A DNA stretch of 64,000 bases from Bathynomus jamesi (GCA_023014485.1 JAJOZX010007509.1:62001-126000), one strand, 5' to 3'. Numbered from the stretch's first letter, positions 33,988-48,094 are shown. Notes: generated by a model not told the origin, from the sequence alone. A program made the numbers and translations.

Positions 33988-34302
33988 GAAAACTATGATA
34001 ACATTTAATATTTTACTTTAATGTGAAGAAATAAGTAAAGCATGCAGCATGAAGAAAGGTTCGTCCTCGTGCCTGGGAACTTTCAGTGCTTTGCATTCAG
34101 ATCCAGTCAGCCTTCCGCTATATTTAGTGGAAAATGGAACATTACAACTTCTATTCTATTCTTACAATCCCTTGCGGCAAACAGTCCACTTTATAGCGAA
34201 GAAAACATGGGAGGGGGGAAGAGCAAAGGAAAAAATGGGAGAAGAGTAGCTTTCTAACGTAATTTAACATATCAATTCAGCAACATAGCAGGTTTTTGAT
34301 TC

Positions 34303-34303
<1 letters not shown>
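33872..34303. other. Non-coding stretch
   Basis: (TA)n at about 33,949-33,980, then sequence shared with copy A plus about 90 extra bases near 34,000-34,120. No gene recognised. Confidence 0.45.

Positions 34304-34366
<63 letters not shown>
34304..34366 (+). repeat. (GA)n microsatellite
   Basis: About 31 GA units; only about six at the matching place in copy A. Confidence 0.97.
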
Positions 34367-34369
<3 letters not shown>

Positions 34370-34627
34370 TTATCCTTGCCAGTTGAGAGTTACCAACAAT
34401 CTGAATATATCCTTGGCGCGTTGTTGCACTGCACATTTGCACACATTTGGGCTATTTGGGTATAGCTAATACCCCAGCAGTAAATCTTCAATAGGACTAA
34501 AGTCAAGACCAGTATCATTATTTTCTCACATATTTTGAGCTTTCGAAAGAACTAGGTGTTATTTGATATGTCTAATAATAACTGCAGCACTAACCTCGAA
34601 TCAATTATATATTTTTTTATTTTAAAC

Positions 34628-35846
34628 AGAAAGGAGGGACCAAGGGCAAATGGGCGCAAAAGCGCCCCTCCCATAGAAGAAGAAGAGCCAAATCAAGGTA
34701 CGGGATTTTCGACATGCATAGACACTCTGCGTTTGAGAGATGGGAGGTCATAGACAGGAGGAAAGATGGATTGAGGAAGATTGTTCCAGAGTTCACCGGT
34801 TGAGTAGAGGAAAGATTGCGAATAACGATTAACCCTTGCGTTAGATAGTTGGATATAAAAGGAATGAGAAAGTGTAGGAAGTCTGGTGCTGCGTGGTCTC
34901 CTTAAAGGAGGAGGCATACAGTTAGAGAGTTCAGAAGAACAATGTCCGTTATAATAGCGATAGCAAAGAGAGAGTGAGGCAACATTGCGGCGAAGAGAGA
35001 GAGACTGAAGACAATCAGTAAGAGGTGGGAAATTGATGAGACGAAAAGCCTTTGACTCCACCTGGTCAAGTACGGCTGCGTGGGTTGAGCCACCCCACAC
35101 ACAAGAAGCATACTCCATACATGGGCGAACAAGACCCTGTATAGAGAGAGCAAATGAGTTGGGGTGAAGAAACCGCGGAGGCTGTACACTGTACAGGCTG
35201 CACAGCACACCTAACCTCTTAGAAACTGTTCTAGAAGAGAGTATATGTGATCTTTCCAGGAAAGATCACGAGAAAAGGAAACGCCAACAATGTTAAGAAA
35301 AGAGAAAGGATTGAGTTGTGTGTTGTTGAAGGTAAGGGGATAGTTGTGTGGAAGATTTTGACGAGCAGACAGATGGAGGAACGGAATTTTTGAGACATTG
35401 AAAGCCACAAGGTTTTCTCTGCCCCAATCAGATATAGCGAAAGATCAGAGATCAGGTGTCCCATAGCCGTCCTATGTGAATCATGAAGTGACTGCTGTGA
35501 GGGACGCTTTGGAAGCGGGTGGAGAGGTGAAGAGTGGAATCATCGACATGGGAGTGAATAGGACTGGAAGTGCGAATTAAAAGATCATTAATAAACAAAA
35601 GGAAAAGAGGGTGACAGGACAGATCCCTGAGGAATACCACTGTTAATAGCTTGGAGAAGAACAGTGGCCATCTACAACCGCAGCTATTGATCGGCCAGAA
35701 ACAAAATTAGAGATGAAGGCACAGATAGAAGGATAGAAACCGAAGGAGGCAGTTTCGAAATTAAAGATTTATGTCAGACTCTATCAAAAGCTTTTGATAT
35801 GTCTAACCCAATAGCAAAAGTTTCACCGAAATCCCGAAAGGAAGAT
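34628..35846 (-). pseudogene. LINE reverse transcriptase fragment, uninterrupted
   Basis: Continuous version of the LINE split in copy A. In order: AIGLDISKAFDRV-stop, FINDLL, HVDDST, FLNIVGVSFSRDLSWKDHI, GVLCSLYSVQPPRF, LVRPCMEYASCVWGG, FRLINFPPLTDCL, LWNNLPQSIFPP. The stretch VLCSLYSVQPP spans the insertion point used in copy A, showing this is the pre-insertion state. 171-codon frame open at 34,693-35,208; other parts are frameshifted and the palm has a stop in both copies. Confidence 0.82.
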
Positions 35847-35848
35847 GA

Positions 35849-35880
<32 letters not shown>

Positions 35881-35883
<3 letters not shown>

Positions 35884-36860
35884 ATATACCGACTATTCGG
35901 TGTTTGTATTTGGTATTCAGTTTAAATGAGGATATTCGGTATTCTGACCAATACTTTATATATGTTTCTAACCCAGTACCGAATATTTGATAATCAGGGT
36001 AAATAATGTGATTTAGGAAATGGAACTTAAAATGTATTCTTTTATTTTAAAGAATAATTGTAAACAAATCCAACTTGATGTAAGTGATACTAATAAGTAA
36101 TAACCTTACAAAAATAAACAAGTAGTAATAGACTAATAATTACCACTAAAACAAAACCTAATAATTAAAATTTAAGGCAAGTTGATTATCCTGTAGAAAA
36201 ATTAGTCGTTCAGTAGCATCAGGAGCTAAATGATTACGCGCGTTGGTATTTACATGTTTCCCAGAACTGAACTGCCGTTCCCTTCGTACGTTTGTGGTGG
36301 CGTGGTGAGATACTGTATTTGCGAACAAGTACTAATAGTTTCGGGAATCTTTCGCTTTTATGGCTCCACCAATTAAGTATGTTCGTATAGCGATTGACTC
36401 GTGGCTCCTTTGAATATATGTATAACTTTTTTGACAACTTTGCTGGCTACTTTTGATAGGTGGACGCACATCTCATTGTGAAGACGTAGGAACCTCATCG
36501 AAGTTACTCCATAAGTCATGGGTCGGGGAACTTTTTTGGGTATTACCCAAAAATCTATTTGAGTAAAATGAAATTACCCCCAGACTTCAAAGTAAACAAA
36601 AACAAGCCAATTGCTATTAAAATTGTTGCATATGGTGTCTCTCATACCGCACGCATTACCCTCAAAAGTTTTAAATGTACCCCATTTGGGGTAATTTACC
36701 CCTGCTCGCCGACCACTGCCATAAATGAACTGTCGGCTTCTTTTTTGAAGGTTCTTGATCTTCTCATGAAACAAAAGCAGTTGTTTCATCTCAATGAGTT
36801 ATATTGCGTGTAGGACTAGCATTAGGTGATGCAGACATTGTGATTATCTTCATTTTTTAC
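35881..36860 (-). pseudogene. hAT transposase C-terminal remnant, copy B
   Basis: Counterpart of 6,236-7,000. Minus-strand frame has NWWSHKSERFPKLLVLVRKY and, in another frame, RNHLAPDATERLIF. Interrupted by a 202-bp MITE at 36,517-36,718. Confidence 0.68.
36517..36718. mobile_element. 202-bp hAT-type MITE (copy B only)
   Basis: Ends CATGGGTCGGGGAAC and, inverted, CAGTGGTCGGCGAGC, flanked by 8-bp ccataagt and ccataaat (one mismatch). Copy A has the empty site ccataagtgaac near 6,865. The cagtggtcggc start is common in hAT MITEs. No coding capacity. Confidence 0.88.
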
Positions 36861-37410
36861 AAGATCAGGTAATGTAATGCAAAAAATTTAAAACGATGAT
36901 CTAAAACCTGATTAATCATTCAAGCAATGTCTGTCTTCCACTGCTTCAAGTGATTCTATAAATTTTCTATTAAATCGTTTTTCATTGTATGACTACCTAC
37001 ATCATCAGTTATGTAACGCAAAAATACTACGAGATCCGTTACTCCGGGAGACACCGTGGAAAGACAAGAACAATCAGAAGAAGTCATTCGTTAATTTTTG
37101 AAAATGGTTAAGAAGCTTTATAATACGCAAAATAAGAATCCACTGATGATTATTGAGGGTTGTTTAACGAAAACCATTTTTCATCGTCATGGTAACCTCA
37201 AAAGTTGAAGAGGAAAAACGCTTCCGGGCTTTTGTTAAACAGTTTAAATAAATCATTTAATATTTAAAGGCTTATTTCACCTCTGTTTCGACGAAGGGCA
37301 TAATCAGTATTCATTTATGGGATAAACTAATTGTATATGAAAAGGATCCGATGTAATATGATGACGTTGAGAACGCTTAATCCTTTTTTTAATTACATTC
37401 TATGCATCCG

Positions 37411-37454
<44 letters not shown>

Positions 37455-37476
37455 TAATAATATAATAATAATAATA

Positions 37477-37520
<44 letters not shown>

Positions 37521-37524
37521 TATA

Positions 37525-37571
<47 letters not shown>
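37411..37571 (+). repeat. (TAA)n microsatellite
   Basis: Counterpart of 7,549-7,724, with different interruptions. Confidence 0.97.
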
Positions 37572-37574
37572 TTT

Positions 37575-37700
37575 GGGGCTACGTCGTGGTGAGTGTCGTA
37601 ACATCGCTTTCCTGAGAACAGTGAAGTTAAGCGACACTTGGTGTGGGTAGTAGTTGGATGGGAGACCGTCCTCCGTTCCCACAATACACAGTGATCCGTG
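37575..37700 (+). ncRNA. 5S rRNA-like sequence, copy B
   Basis: Same 5S-type A and C boxes as at 7,728, with no notable difference. Tail resumes after the hAT insertion at about 38,824. Confidence 0.7.
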
Positions 37701-37708
37701 GTTCGGAT

Positions 37709-38816
37709 TAGGGATGAAATAATACCGACAATTTTTAATACCGGTATTTGAACAATTATTTTACTTAGTTAGATTTCTTTCATGAAATGTAACTACCATA
37801 TGTTTGACACCTGAATGTGAAGTTGGTTGAGGCGATTGAGGCGTATCATATTTATTTATTTTTAGCTAAACTCTCTCGAATGAATTCACTTGTGGCAATA
37901 GAGCGGAAGCTAAATCCATCAACACACGCAAGTTTTGCAATTTCTCCTTCAATAGATTTTTTGTTAATAATGTAACCAAAGTTTTTTTGTTTTTATGTTG
38001 TTGATTTTCACCTATCTTGATTTCAGCAACATTTATATTATGAATTGTTTTCAAATGAACAGACAATCCACTAGTTGAGGCCCCCACTGCGCTTTATAAC
38101 TTTTTTCACACTTTGAACATTCAGCTTTTCAGCTTCGTCTTTATTTTTCTTAATAAAATAATTCCACACGATTGATGTTTTTGACATTCTTGTAATAGAT
38201 TCGAAGGGGTAGGTTATTTAAAAGTAAGAAATAGCTTATTCCCATATCACAAGACCGCAATGCGCACGTAACAAAATTACAAAATTTACTCGTGAAATAT
38301 GCGCATCAATCAACCACTACACGCGTCTAGTACGAAATTCGAAATCTGAATGAATTCATAACCAATCTAAAAAGCAACGCGAGGTTTTGGAATCGTGTAA
38401 AAACGTTTTTGAAAGTTTCAATACGTATTTATATGATTTCAAATGTTTAAGGCGAGAGTTCTGGATGATAGGTTCCCCTTTTCAGAAAATGGACACATCA
38501 TATAACGTCAATAACATAATATTATGACAAATTATAAATTGTGACATACACTAATGACGCCCTTCAAAGATACTGTATACTGCATACGTAAGTTACGTAT
38601 GAAATAAATCATTATTTCTACTCACATTGACCACAAAATTCTACAAAAAACAAATCTTTGTTAACTTGACATTTGCTGATTGCTCCACAATAAAGACAAT
38701 AGGCAGTTCTTCAATACCGAAAACCCGGTATCGATAATCACGATATCGGTATCGTGTTTCTTGTCCAATACTGGTATATAATACCAGTTTTTTTTCAATA
38801 CCGGCTTTCATCACTA
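37709..38816 (-). mobile_element. Non-autonomous hAT element, copy B
   Basis: Same ends as 7,862-8,998. Left duplication gttcggat (37,701-37,708); right side reads ttcggat because one g is missing. Shorter near its left end (the accggtgttgataccggt part is deleted). BED remnant frame at 37,866-38,087 contains GASTSGLSVHLKTIHN. Confidence 0.83.
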
Positions 38817-38894
38817 TTCGGATCCATGTCGCCTTCGTCATTTAACCTTAATGTTGCGAAGGAGGTTAAACAATACCATCATTACATTTATATA

Positions 38895-40108
38895 CAGGGG
38901 TACATAAAGTCAGGATCTATTTTTGTGAAATAATTATTTTTTTCTATTTTCTTTTCAGAAGCCCTTAGATGAATACAGAAGAGCGTGTGGCAATAGTAAT
39001 TTGGCGAATCGAGGAAAGAAATACAATGACTCAGGGAGAAGTTTAGAAGGAGATTTCATAAGCCGGGGCCAATAGACAAGACAATACGAAAATTGGTGAA
39101 CAAATTTAAACGAACGGGATCTGTAAATGATGAAGCAAGATCAGGACGACCGTGTATGTCAGATCTTACCGTGAATGCAGTACGCGGAATTATCACTGAG
39201 GAGCCACGTACGTCCGTTCGTGCTGCATCACACAGACTCGGCCTCCCGACGTCATCTGTGCACAAAATTCTGAAAGTTAATTTGCAGAAGAAAAGCTATC
39301 ATTTGCAGGTTTTACATGATTTACATGAGGAAGATTTCCCTCGACGAAGTGCTGTGTGTGCTGATCTCGTAGAATAAATCTGGAGTGATAATTTAATGGA
39401 CAACATTCTCTTTAGTGATGAAGCCACTTTCCATACGTGTGGAAAATTAAATCGCCATAACTGTCGAATTTGGGCAGATGAAAGACCAAATGATTTCGTC
39501 CAAAATTGGGAAAGAGACTCACCTAAAGTTAATGTCTGGATGGGTTTAACAAAATCTAAGGTTTATGGTCCTTTTTTCTTTGCTGAAGCTACAGTTACGG
39601 GGCTTACTTATCTGGACATGTTGCAGCAATTCCTTGAACCTCAGCTGATTGGGGATAGGATTGTTAGTACCGTCGTCTGTCAACATGATAGTGCTCCTTG
39701 TCACTATGCCAAAATTGTTCAGGCTTATCTAAATGGACGTTTTCCAAATCGCTGGATCAGACGCGGAAGCAACAGACTTTGGCCAGCGAGATCATCAGAT
39801 TTAACACCTTTAGATTTCTTTGCATGAGGCTTTATCAAATCGCACGTCTATCAGACGAAGATTACGAGTCTTGAAAACTTACGTACACGTATACGAACTG
39901 CGGCAGATAACATAACCCCGCAAATGCTCCAGAATGTGTTTAGAAATGCTACGGAATGATTTGAGCTGTGCAGGGATACTGATGGGCGTCACGTCGAATC
40001 CTACTCTTAATTATTTAATAAATGTTACCACTTTATCATTTTATGATTGAATTCCATATAATTTCCAAGTGCTTCACAAAAATAGATCCTGACTTTATGT
40101 ACACCCTG
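38895..40108 (+). mobile_element. DD41D mariner, copy B
   Basis: Counterpart of 9,080-10,299. The left TIR has cagggg for cagggtg. The transposase N terminus is disrupted by two 1-base losses near 39,010-39,030, but the catalytic half is open as 143 codons (39,396-39,827, LFSDEATF to TPLDFFA), lacking copy A's extra T. Confidence 0.92.
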
Positions 40109-40411
40109 TATATGTATATATACAGTATATTAGATAAGATTCATACCAAAAAATTCATCTATTACACACGTCACATTTGAAAATTATTGACACCAATAAG
40201 GGACCAAAAAGGGAGCAAAAATGGACTTACATATTTTAAAATCATTCCCTATTACATAAAAAACAAAATTTGAACCCCTTCCGCATCTAAAGTTTCGGTT
40301 CAAAAATGAACCTTTACCTATAATTGCAGCTCCACATAATCAATAATTTTTTAATTTTATAAAGTTCATAAAAATGTAGAATAATTTTAAATCTATTTTT
40401 AGTATTTAGTA

Positions 40412-40684
40412 TTAACTTAACACTGAAGATGGAACACATTCAGAATCGTTTCTAATAAATTAACTTAACACTGAAGATGGAACACATTCGGAAACGTTTC
40501 TAATAAATTAACTTAACACTGAAGATGGAACACATTCCGAAACGTTTCTAATAAATTAACTTAACACTGAAGATGGAACACATTCCGAAACGTTTCTAAT
40601 AATTTAACTTAACACTGAAGATGGAAACGTTTCTAATAAATTAACACTGAAGATGGAACACATTCCGAAAAGTTTCTAAAAAAT
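40412..40684 (+). repeat. 48-bp minisatellite with hammerhead-like cores, copy B
   Basis: Same number and order of units as 10,603-10,870, including the shortened fifth unit, so no unit turnover since duplication. Confidence 0.85.
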
Positions 40685-40754
40685 TATTAAAGAATGGTAC
40701 AAGCTTTGGTTCCCCTATTTATCATTAAATTGAGATTCCCTAGGAACAGGACCT

Positions 40755-40797
<43 letters not shown>

Positions 40798-41175
40798 ATA
40801 CACCCCAGTTTTCGCAAAAGTTATGTTCCTCAGACTCATTACGAATAGCGAAATTGCGAATAACGAATCATTTTTTCCCATATAAATACATGTTTTATGG
40901 GGGGATGTGTTCCGGTGGCCATTTTTCAGAAGGTAAGATGTTTGGATATGTTCCCATACGATACATAAAAGCAAGTATAAAACACAAATACAGACCTGTA
41001 TTAGCATAGTAAGTTATAAATAACATCAATAAAAGAATAAACATACCTGTCCTGTACTTTTATTTCCTCAAAACACCCCCGACTGGGGTCAAACCACCCC
41101 CGACTCGCACTGAAAGTTTCACCACCACTGCTCTTACCTTCACCAACGACTTTCTTCCTCACATCTCGCCACAAA

Positions 41176-44100
41176 TAGTGGAAGAATTTTAGGATAAATA
41201 TATTCAATCGACCTATCAAATTAGCAGGAAGTCGAAACTTGGTACACTTGTAAACTAAACCCTACTGATGAATATATTAAAAGTCCCAACAAATCCAAGT
41301 TGTGCTCCAGCCGCCATCTTGGAAAATGGCGGCCGAATTTCGGTTTTTTGGAAATAACTTCAGACCCGTAAAAGATACAAAACTTTACCAAGAGAGCAAA
41401 ATCATTCTACATAAAAAGGCAAATATTTTCTGTTCCTAACTTTGTTTTGTACGATGAAAAATAAAAAGGTTACGCAAAATACAATATTCCTTTATTCTAT
41501 GAATCAGTGCAGACATGACGTTCAAACTTGGTTAATGGGTAGAAATTCGAATATTTTGTTGCAATTTATTATTTTAGAACCATGACAGTTTGTTTTTTAT
41601 AGGTAGTTTGGTAAAAAAGTAAAGCACAACAGAAAGAGCTAGAGAAAAATACTGTAATGTAATTTTTTTGATGACGGGTAGGAGCTAAGTTATCGGTTTG
41701 GAGTAACATTATTTAAAACAGTTATTTTATTCCTTCATTAGACATCTAAGTATTGAAAATGGAAATAATTATGAATGCTATTCTCAATACATACATTACT
41801 AATATATTTTATGTAAAATATAACATGCATTTTTCCTTATCTTGTATACTGAAGAAAAATGTAACATAGGAAGAATTTTCATGTATTGATGATGACCATG
41901 ATGTTCAGACAGGTTTTATGGATTGAACATAAAATAACATCTTATTGAATGGTCACAGTAATCCTTAGACACTTGGGAACATCACTATAGCTAACTATAA
42001 TCGTCTGTTGTTACCTAAAATGAAAATGTAGTAATCTAAGTCTTGGAGTGCAACGCAGTAATACAGTATATAGCTTTAAAACTAAGGCACTGTGTGACAT
42101 CTCTAATGTTGAATAAAGTCATCTAACATGAGCTAGGAAATAAAATGTAATTGTGTCTCCCTGTTTTAAGTATAATTTTCTAATTACTACGCAAAAATAA
42201 GCTAGATTGTACATTTATTGCATTATGTGTAGTGTCATATTGCAACACACTCAGTTATCAGTTGTCTAGTAGCGTTTCAACATAAGAGTTCTCGCAGGTA
42301 GTTCCTTCACATCCTCCACACATCGCTGAGCACAGCAAACCAAACTGTATGCACTTGCATCTCTTGGTGCATCCTAGCTTGCAGTTACATGAAATGAGGT
42401 TAAGAAGTTGTGATGGAGCGGCTTCCTTGGTAGTAGGGACAGGCCTCAGTGATTTCCCTGTCATGGACCATCCCCACTCTGTTGGCTCCAGGCAGTTTCC
42501 TAACCATTCTTGGACCTGCAAGTACACTCTGTATGAGTGTTGCTCTGCTGCTGCACTGGTCGGAGGTAGGGATGCTAGTTGAAAAGATGTATCTAACTTC
42601 TTTTTTGCTACTATGCGATTATACATGAAGTATCTTAGCTCATCCAAGGACTTTGATTTTGATCCGTACATTTTTAAGAGGAACTTTTCCCAGCAGCTTT
42701 GATATCTTCTTTACTGGCATCCTTTTGGTTAAATATTTTCATTTCTTCTCTCATTTCTGTATGGTTCTGTAGAAGTTGGAGACCTCTAACTTTTCCTTTT
42801 TTATACAAAGCTGATGTGGTATCGCATCCAGTCATGGCGTGAGCAGATAGCAAAACTTCACAAGCCTTCCCCATGTTTTTTTTCTCACTTTGGATGCTGA
42901 AAATACGGGGTGTGCTGTTTGATTTCCCTGGTTTGAGAAACCAAATTTCAAAGTCTTCATGGGCTAAAGCAGTTAGAAGCACTAGAAGATCCGTATCCTG
43001 GCCAACAACTACTGTTTGATTTTTGTGTTTAGCTTGATCTAGAGCAGCCTTAACAATAACAGTATCTGCATCACTCTCCGCCTGAACAACAGAATAACCT
43101 TTGATCTTCATACTAAACACAAGAGATGCAATCAGGGCCCGTTTGTTGTTTCTGTTAGCAAGAAAATCTGATTGTGGTATAGTGGTTGGTGTATTCTCAT
43201 TAAATATGATATCTCTAGAAGTTCTTTTTGCTGCTCGTCGCTCTTGCTCGGCTGTCTTAGTGGTTTCTCTGTCAGGATAACCATCAAACACCACTGTACA
43301 GTTTTTACCGTAATTGCTCTCTACAGAGGTTGTATACAAGTCAAACAGCTGACCAAATGTAGCGGGTTTTGGCCAAACAACGCAATGAAGAAGGTTTCCT
43401 CCATCTAAAATGTAGTGAGGATTGGCTGGTAAAGCTAACATCTCGTTGTGCGACTGAAAAGCATTGATCAGAGAAGACTTTGTGCCTTTTCTTAACAATG
43501 TTGAGTCAAATAATGATGGAGGCACACTTGCCAGCTCATACTGAAAGTACCCTTTAACTTCTGTTTTGCTTATGTCCAAACATATCATTCTGTGGAAGAG
43601 TTCTTGTGGGGAATGCAGGATTACAGTTTTTTCTTTCATCTTTATTGTGCCAGATGACAGGTTAGACAAAGGAACTACTTTCTTCTTCCTTTGCAGTCGA
43701 ATATCAGAGAAGCTATGACTTGAGAGTGCTTTCATTGTTTCTGTACCAATCTCTAGTGCCCTATCACATGTTATTGATGAATCTGCTATCAACCCATTTG
43801 AGAGGTTTACCAACTGTCCTGATAATTGACCAAATGGGTTATGTTCTTTTAGCCAGCAAACAAATGTCACAAAGTCGTTTAAATCTCTTGTTTGACGAGA
43901 TGTTCCAGATTCTATGTTCTGATGACTAATTGTTACACTTATTCCTGCGAACTCTGATAACGTTCCAGTTATTTCACCACAAGCTGGAGCAGACAACACC
44001 CATCTCTGTAAAGTTGAATCTGTGATTCCCCGACCATGTGTAAGTCCACCTATTGCTTTAAAGCTACGCATTAAAACTTGCTCAATGCACATATCTGTTG

Positions 44101-47100
44101 ACACACCAGACCAGAATCTGTCACTGCGCCTGATTGTGAAGTAACCATCTTTCGTGAATCTTTGGAAGTCCTCAGATGACATTTTGTTGGGCAAATCCTC
44201 CATCAAAGTTAGATACAGATGGGCACATTTTGCATAGTGTATATGACCTGCACTATGAAAGTAAGGAAGCATATATTTGACAGTTTCAATATGCAAATTC
44301 CAGTCTGCTGTTCGTTCTGCTCTTATAAACTGAAGGATAAGCATGACTTGCTGAAAATACTGAAGCCATAACTTAGGTGTTTTGCCTGAATTCTGCATAT
44401 CTTTTTTGACTTTCTCAAACAGATTTATGTAGTTCTCAATAGCAACACACTCAAAAACATCTTCAGAAGTTAGTGCCTTTGCTGAATACTGTTTTGATAT
44501 TTCACACAGTATGTTTTGTGATTCTTCAGCTTTTGAAGCCAATTCGTCATGAATAAGAGTAAAGAGTGCTGTAGCTGTTAGAATATGAGCACGTACGGCT
44601 CTGGCATATGAATGGCCTTTCATCATGTGGGGTACAGTCGCTTTTCCATAAACAGTTTGCCACAACTCCTCAATCCCACTACCACTCATTATATGTCCTA
44701 CTGCTCCCATGTATGACATCAACAAATGAAAACCTCCTAAGCGAACAACTATTGAAGATACAAGACTAGCAACTGGTTCTGACTCAACAATATCTACAGA
44801 CTTCAAGAACAAGGGTTGGTCAAAAGTAACTACACATGCCTGATTATGACTTTGGCTTTCTTTTGCGGCAAACATCAAAGCTGAGTAAAGGGTTGTCAGA
44901 TTTCCTGGTTCTAGATTTATGAAAGGCACTGCCAGCACACGACTTACATTCCATGTTCCATTTGTAACTGCATATTTCATATAGCCATTCCAGCTTGGTA
45001 ATTTATTTTGAACTTCACTAAATCCAGCCAACCACAGAACATCAAGTTTGAAACCTCTGCGAACTACATCTCCATCTTCATGTGTTATGTCACTTAAGAT
45101 TATGCTCTTCAAACCTGATGTGGGAGGTTTTTTGTAAGGGATAATGGGTATTTGATTTGAAGTAGTGTCACATTTTTCACCAATATTACGTGCTAAAGGA
45201 GGGCATTTCGAGACAGAGTTTCCTGGAGTAACACACTTTATTCCTCCAAGTGCATGAAAGGTACCCAAACCATCCAGGGTTCTTGTGTTCACATCAGCAT
45301 TATCAAAGACAAACTGTATAAATGCATCTGGTTGTACTGTTGACCGTGGGCTAGGAAGTTTGTGGCTTCTTTGTATGAAGAGCATGCACCCACAGCATGC
45401 AAAATGTCTATTAGATATCTTGATCCATAATTGCGATATAGGTGTACAGAAAGTCCCAAATGCAGTGGAGATAGGAATGAACGTGGCCTCATAGCAGAAA
45501 TTATCGAATGGTTGATAAAAGTTCTCTTGCGATCTATACTTTCAGGTGTAGGTTGAGTTTTAGTTGAAATAAGAATCTCAGTGAAAGCTGTAAGTGTCGG
45601 GGGAACTAAAGTCTGACCCTCAGCCTTCATGTCATCAATGTCTGGTACATGCTACAATCATACACTGTTTTACAAATGTCTTCTTTGATGATTTTTGCAG
45701 CTGTTTCAACAATACGTAATCGTTCACTAGTCTCATCTGTCTTCTTGTTTTCATACCATTGTTCTGTTAAAATCCTCCGTCCTGTGTGAGTGAAGCTAAA
45801 TATGTTATGTCGGGAATGCAGATCTGTACAGATTATGCTTGACTTCTAGTGTGAAAGGAACTTACACTTAAGCCAGTGGTCACTGTAAAGGTCTTCTTTT
45901 TGTGCACCAGAAACTTCCATCATAATATCTTTCAGCTCACTCAAACTGTACTGACACTCATCATTACTTTCAATGTATTCCAAAAGTTTTTTGAAAGCAG
46001 ACGAAGCTATTGATTCTTCTGGACGTCCTGCTGAATCTCTTTGTGCAATGCGCTTGAATGTGCTGTAACATACAAAGTGATAACGACCTTCTTCTGCTAC
46101 TAAATCAATGGAATTTGCAATACGTGAATATACTTCCTGCCCCCAACTATCACTGCGCTGTTCACAAATTGAAATAATTTTTTCTCGAAATTCAAGAGTA
46201 GCCACATTATATACAGTGAGGCGTCTATTTTTTGAATGTTTTGTGTCAGGTAAACTTGCTTTCTCTCCACAAAATATACAGTCACTTAGAAAGTTAAATG
46301 TCTTTATTTCTGAACGAAGAACTCTGTTGGCTTGTGAAGTTGATTTTTCTGAAGGTTCCTTATTGACAGCAGCTATACTGTGCTTTCTTGTGTAGTTTCT
46401 CCGACAGATTTTGTGTACTGGTACACTCTTCAGTTCCTGAAATGTCTTGTATTATCATCTCCTCTATCTTTGCTTGCTTGAATCAGAGTCTTGATCCCTC
46501 TTTCCACAAATACCCCGTTCCCACATCGATCTCTTCTGCACATATCAAGCACTTCATCTTGACTCATCAATAGCGTCCATTACCTGAAAAGAAAAGAAAA
46601 ATATTAGTTCGTCTGTCATTCACTTTGAACTATTACTTCGGTATATTAACTCATAACCTCCGATTGAGTGAATAAATGTTACAGATGAATCCGTAGATAT
46701 AATCATAATTAAGAGTATTTATTAGAAGTAGAATATAGGAAATTAGGGACAGAGTTGCCCATATCTGCTAGAAACAAGAAAATGTATTGGTATAAATATT
46801 TAGAAAACCAGGTACTGTCACAATTTATATTTCTACTAGCTCGTTCTTGCGAAATATTTTTTCACAAAATCACCCATACAAAGTAAGAGAGGTTTCTGAA
46901 AATAGGCAGTCATAACAAAACATTCGCTTTTTTTACCTACAAACCCAATTTGAACGTCGTGTCCGCATTGATTCATAGAATGAAAAATCTTTGGTTTTGC
47001 ATAACTTTTTTATTTTTCATCGTACAAAACAAGTTGGGAACAGAAAATGTTTGTCTTTTTATGTAGAATGATATTGCTCTCTTGGTACATTTTCGTATCT

Positions 47101-47287
47101 TTTACGGTTCTAAAGTTATTTCCAAAAAACCGAAATTCGGCCGCCATTTTCCAAGATGGCGGCTGGAGCACAACTTGGATTTGTTGGGACTTTTAATATA
47201 TTCATCAGTAGGGTTCAGTTTACAAGTGTACCAAGTTTCGACTTCCTGCTAATTTGTTAGGTCGATTTTCCTAAAATTCCTCTACTA
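41176..47287 (-). mobile_element. 6.1-kb TIR element with FEN1/CXC gene, copy B
   Basis: TIRs at about 41,176-41,565 and 46,911-47,287. Differs from copy A by a handful of single-base changes, mostly homopolymer indels. Same flanks, so it was part of the duplicated unit and not a separate insertion. Confidence 0.75.
42258..46583 (-). pseudogene. FEN1/PIN-like + CXC protein gene, copy B
   Basis: Same domain order as at 12,496. One C is missing near 42,690 (tttcccagc for tttccccagc), splitting the long frame into 903 and 137 codons between the H3TH-like region and the CXC end. It keeps a T near 46,346 that copy A lacks, so the SEKSTSQANR stretch is in frame here. The in-frame TAG after CKFLSH and the frameshifts near 45,650 and 45,350 are shared with copy A. 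Probable start at the ATG at 46,557. Confidence 0.7.
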
Positions 47288-47434
47288 AAAGACCGTGCCT
47301 TTTCTTTCTGCGATACGGGCACGCTGCGCTGCGTTTGGTAGCAGGCGGAAATGTGAATTATTTTTTCCCTTATCTGGCATTGCGAATAACGGAGATGGGC
47401 TTGCGAATAGCGGAATTTGGTGTCAAAAAATATA

Positions 47435-48011
47435 TTCCATGCAAACATGCATGACACTGGTCGGGAGAGAAACGTGCGCACTCCTGACATGGAAGAAGAA
47501 ATCCTACGGCGATTTGAGGACAATCCAAGCGCAAGCACGCGAGGTGTTGCACGTATCCTCGGTGTGAACCACGACCTGGTCTGGAGAGTGTTGCACGAGC
47601 AGCAGTTACATCCGTTTCATCGTCATGCATGTTTGCATGGAATGTTCCAGTTTCTCGCAGTCGCCGATGCAAATGCGCAAACGTTTGGTGGTTTGGCACA
47701 CGTCTGTTTGGGAAGCGCTGTCGGTACAACCTCACAGCAGCTCTTCCGTTTCCATTGGCAGCCCCATACACCATATGCATGTCAGCCATCTCAGCAGTCG
47801 TGAAGCGCTCCATGTTACGCGTACTACGTCCGATTTAAGAATGCCCACGGCAAGCGCGAGTCTAGCCCACTTCACCTTTTAGCCAATTGCAGCGGCGCCC
47901 TCTCGCGCCGAATGGTGACGTCAGCGGACATACACTTATAGACGAAAAGGGTTTGTCTTGGTGTTGCCTATCCCCCATCACAATTTGTACAGAAAGTTTT
48001 CAAACACCCTG
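47435..48011 (-). mobile_element. DUF4817-type mariner remnant with inversion, copy B
   Basis: Identical arrangement to 17,674-18,250; the 21-bp inverted repeats are at 47,435-47,455 and 47,622-47,642. The inversion therefore predates the duplication. Confidence 0.78.
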
Positions 48012-48035
48012 TGTATGTATATATATGAGCGCATG

Positions 48036-48037
<2 letters not shown>

Positions 48038-48094
<57 letters not shown>
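48038..48094 (+). repeat. (GT)n microsatellite
   Basis: Slightly shorter than copy A. Confidence 0.97.
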
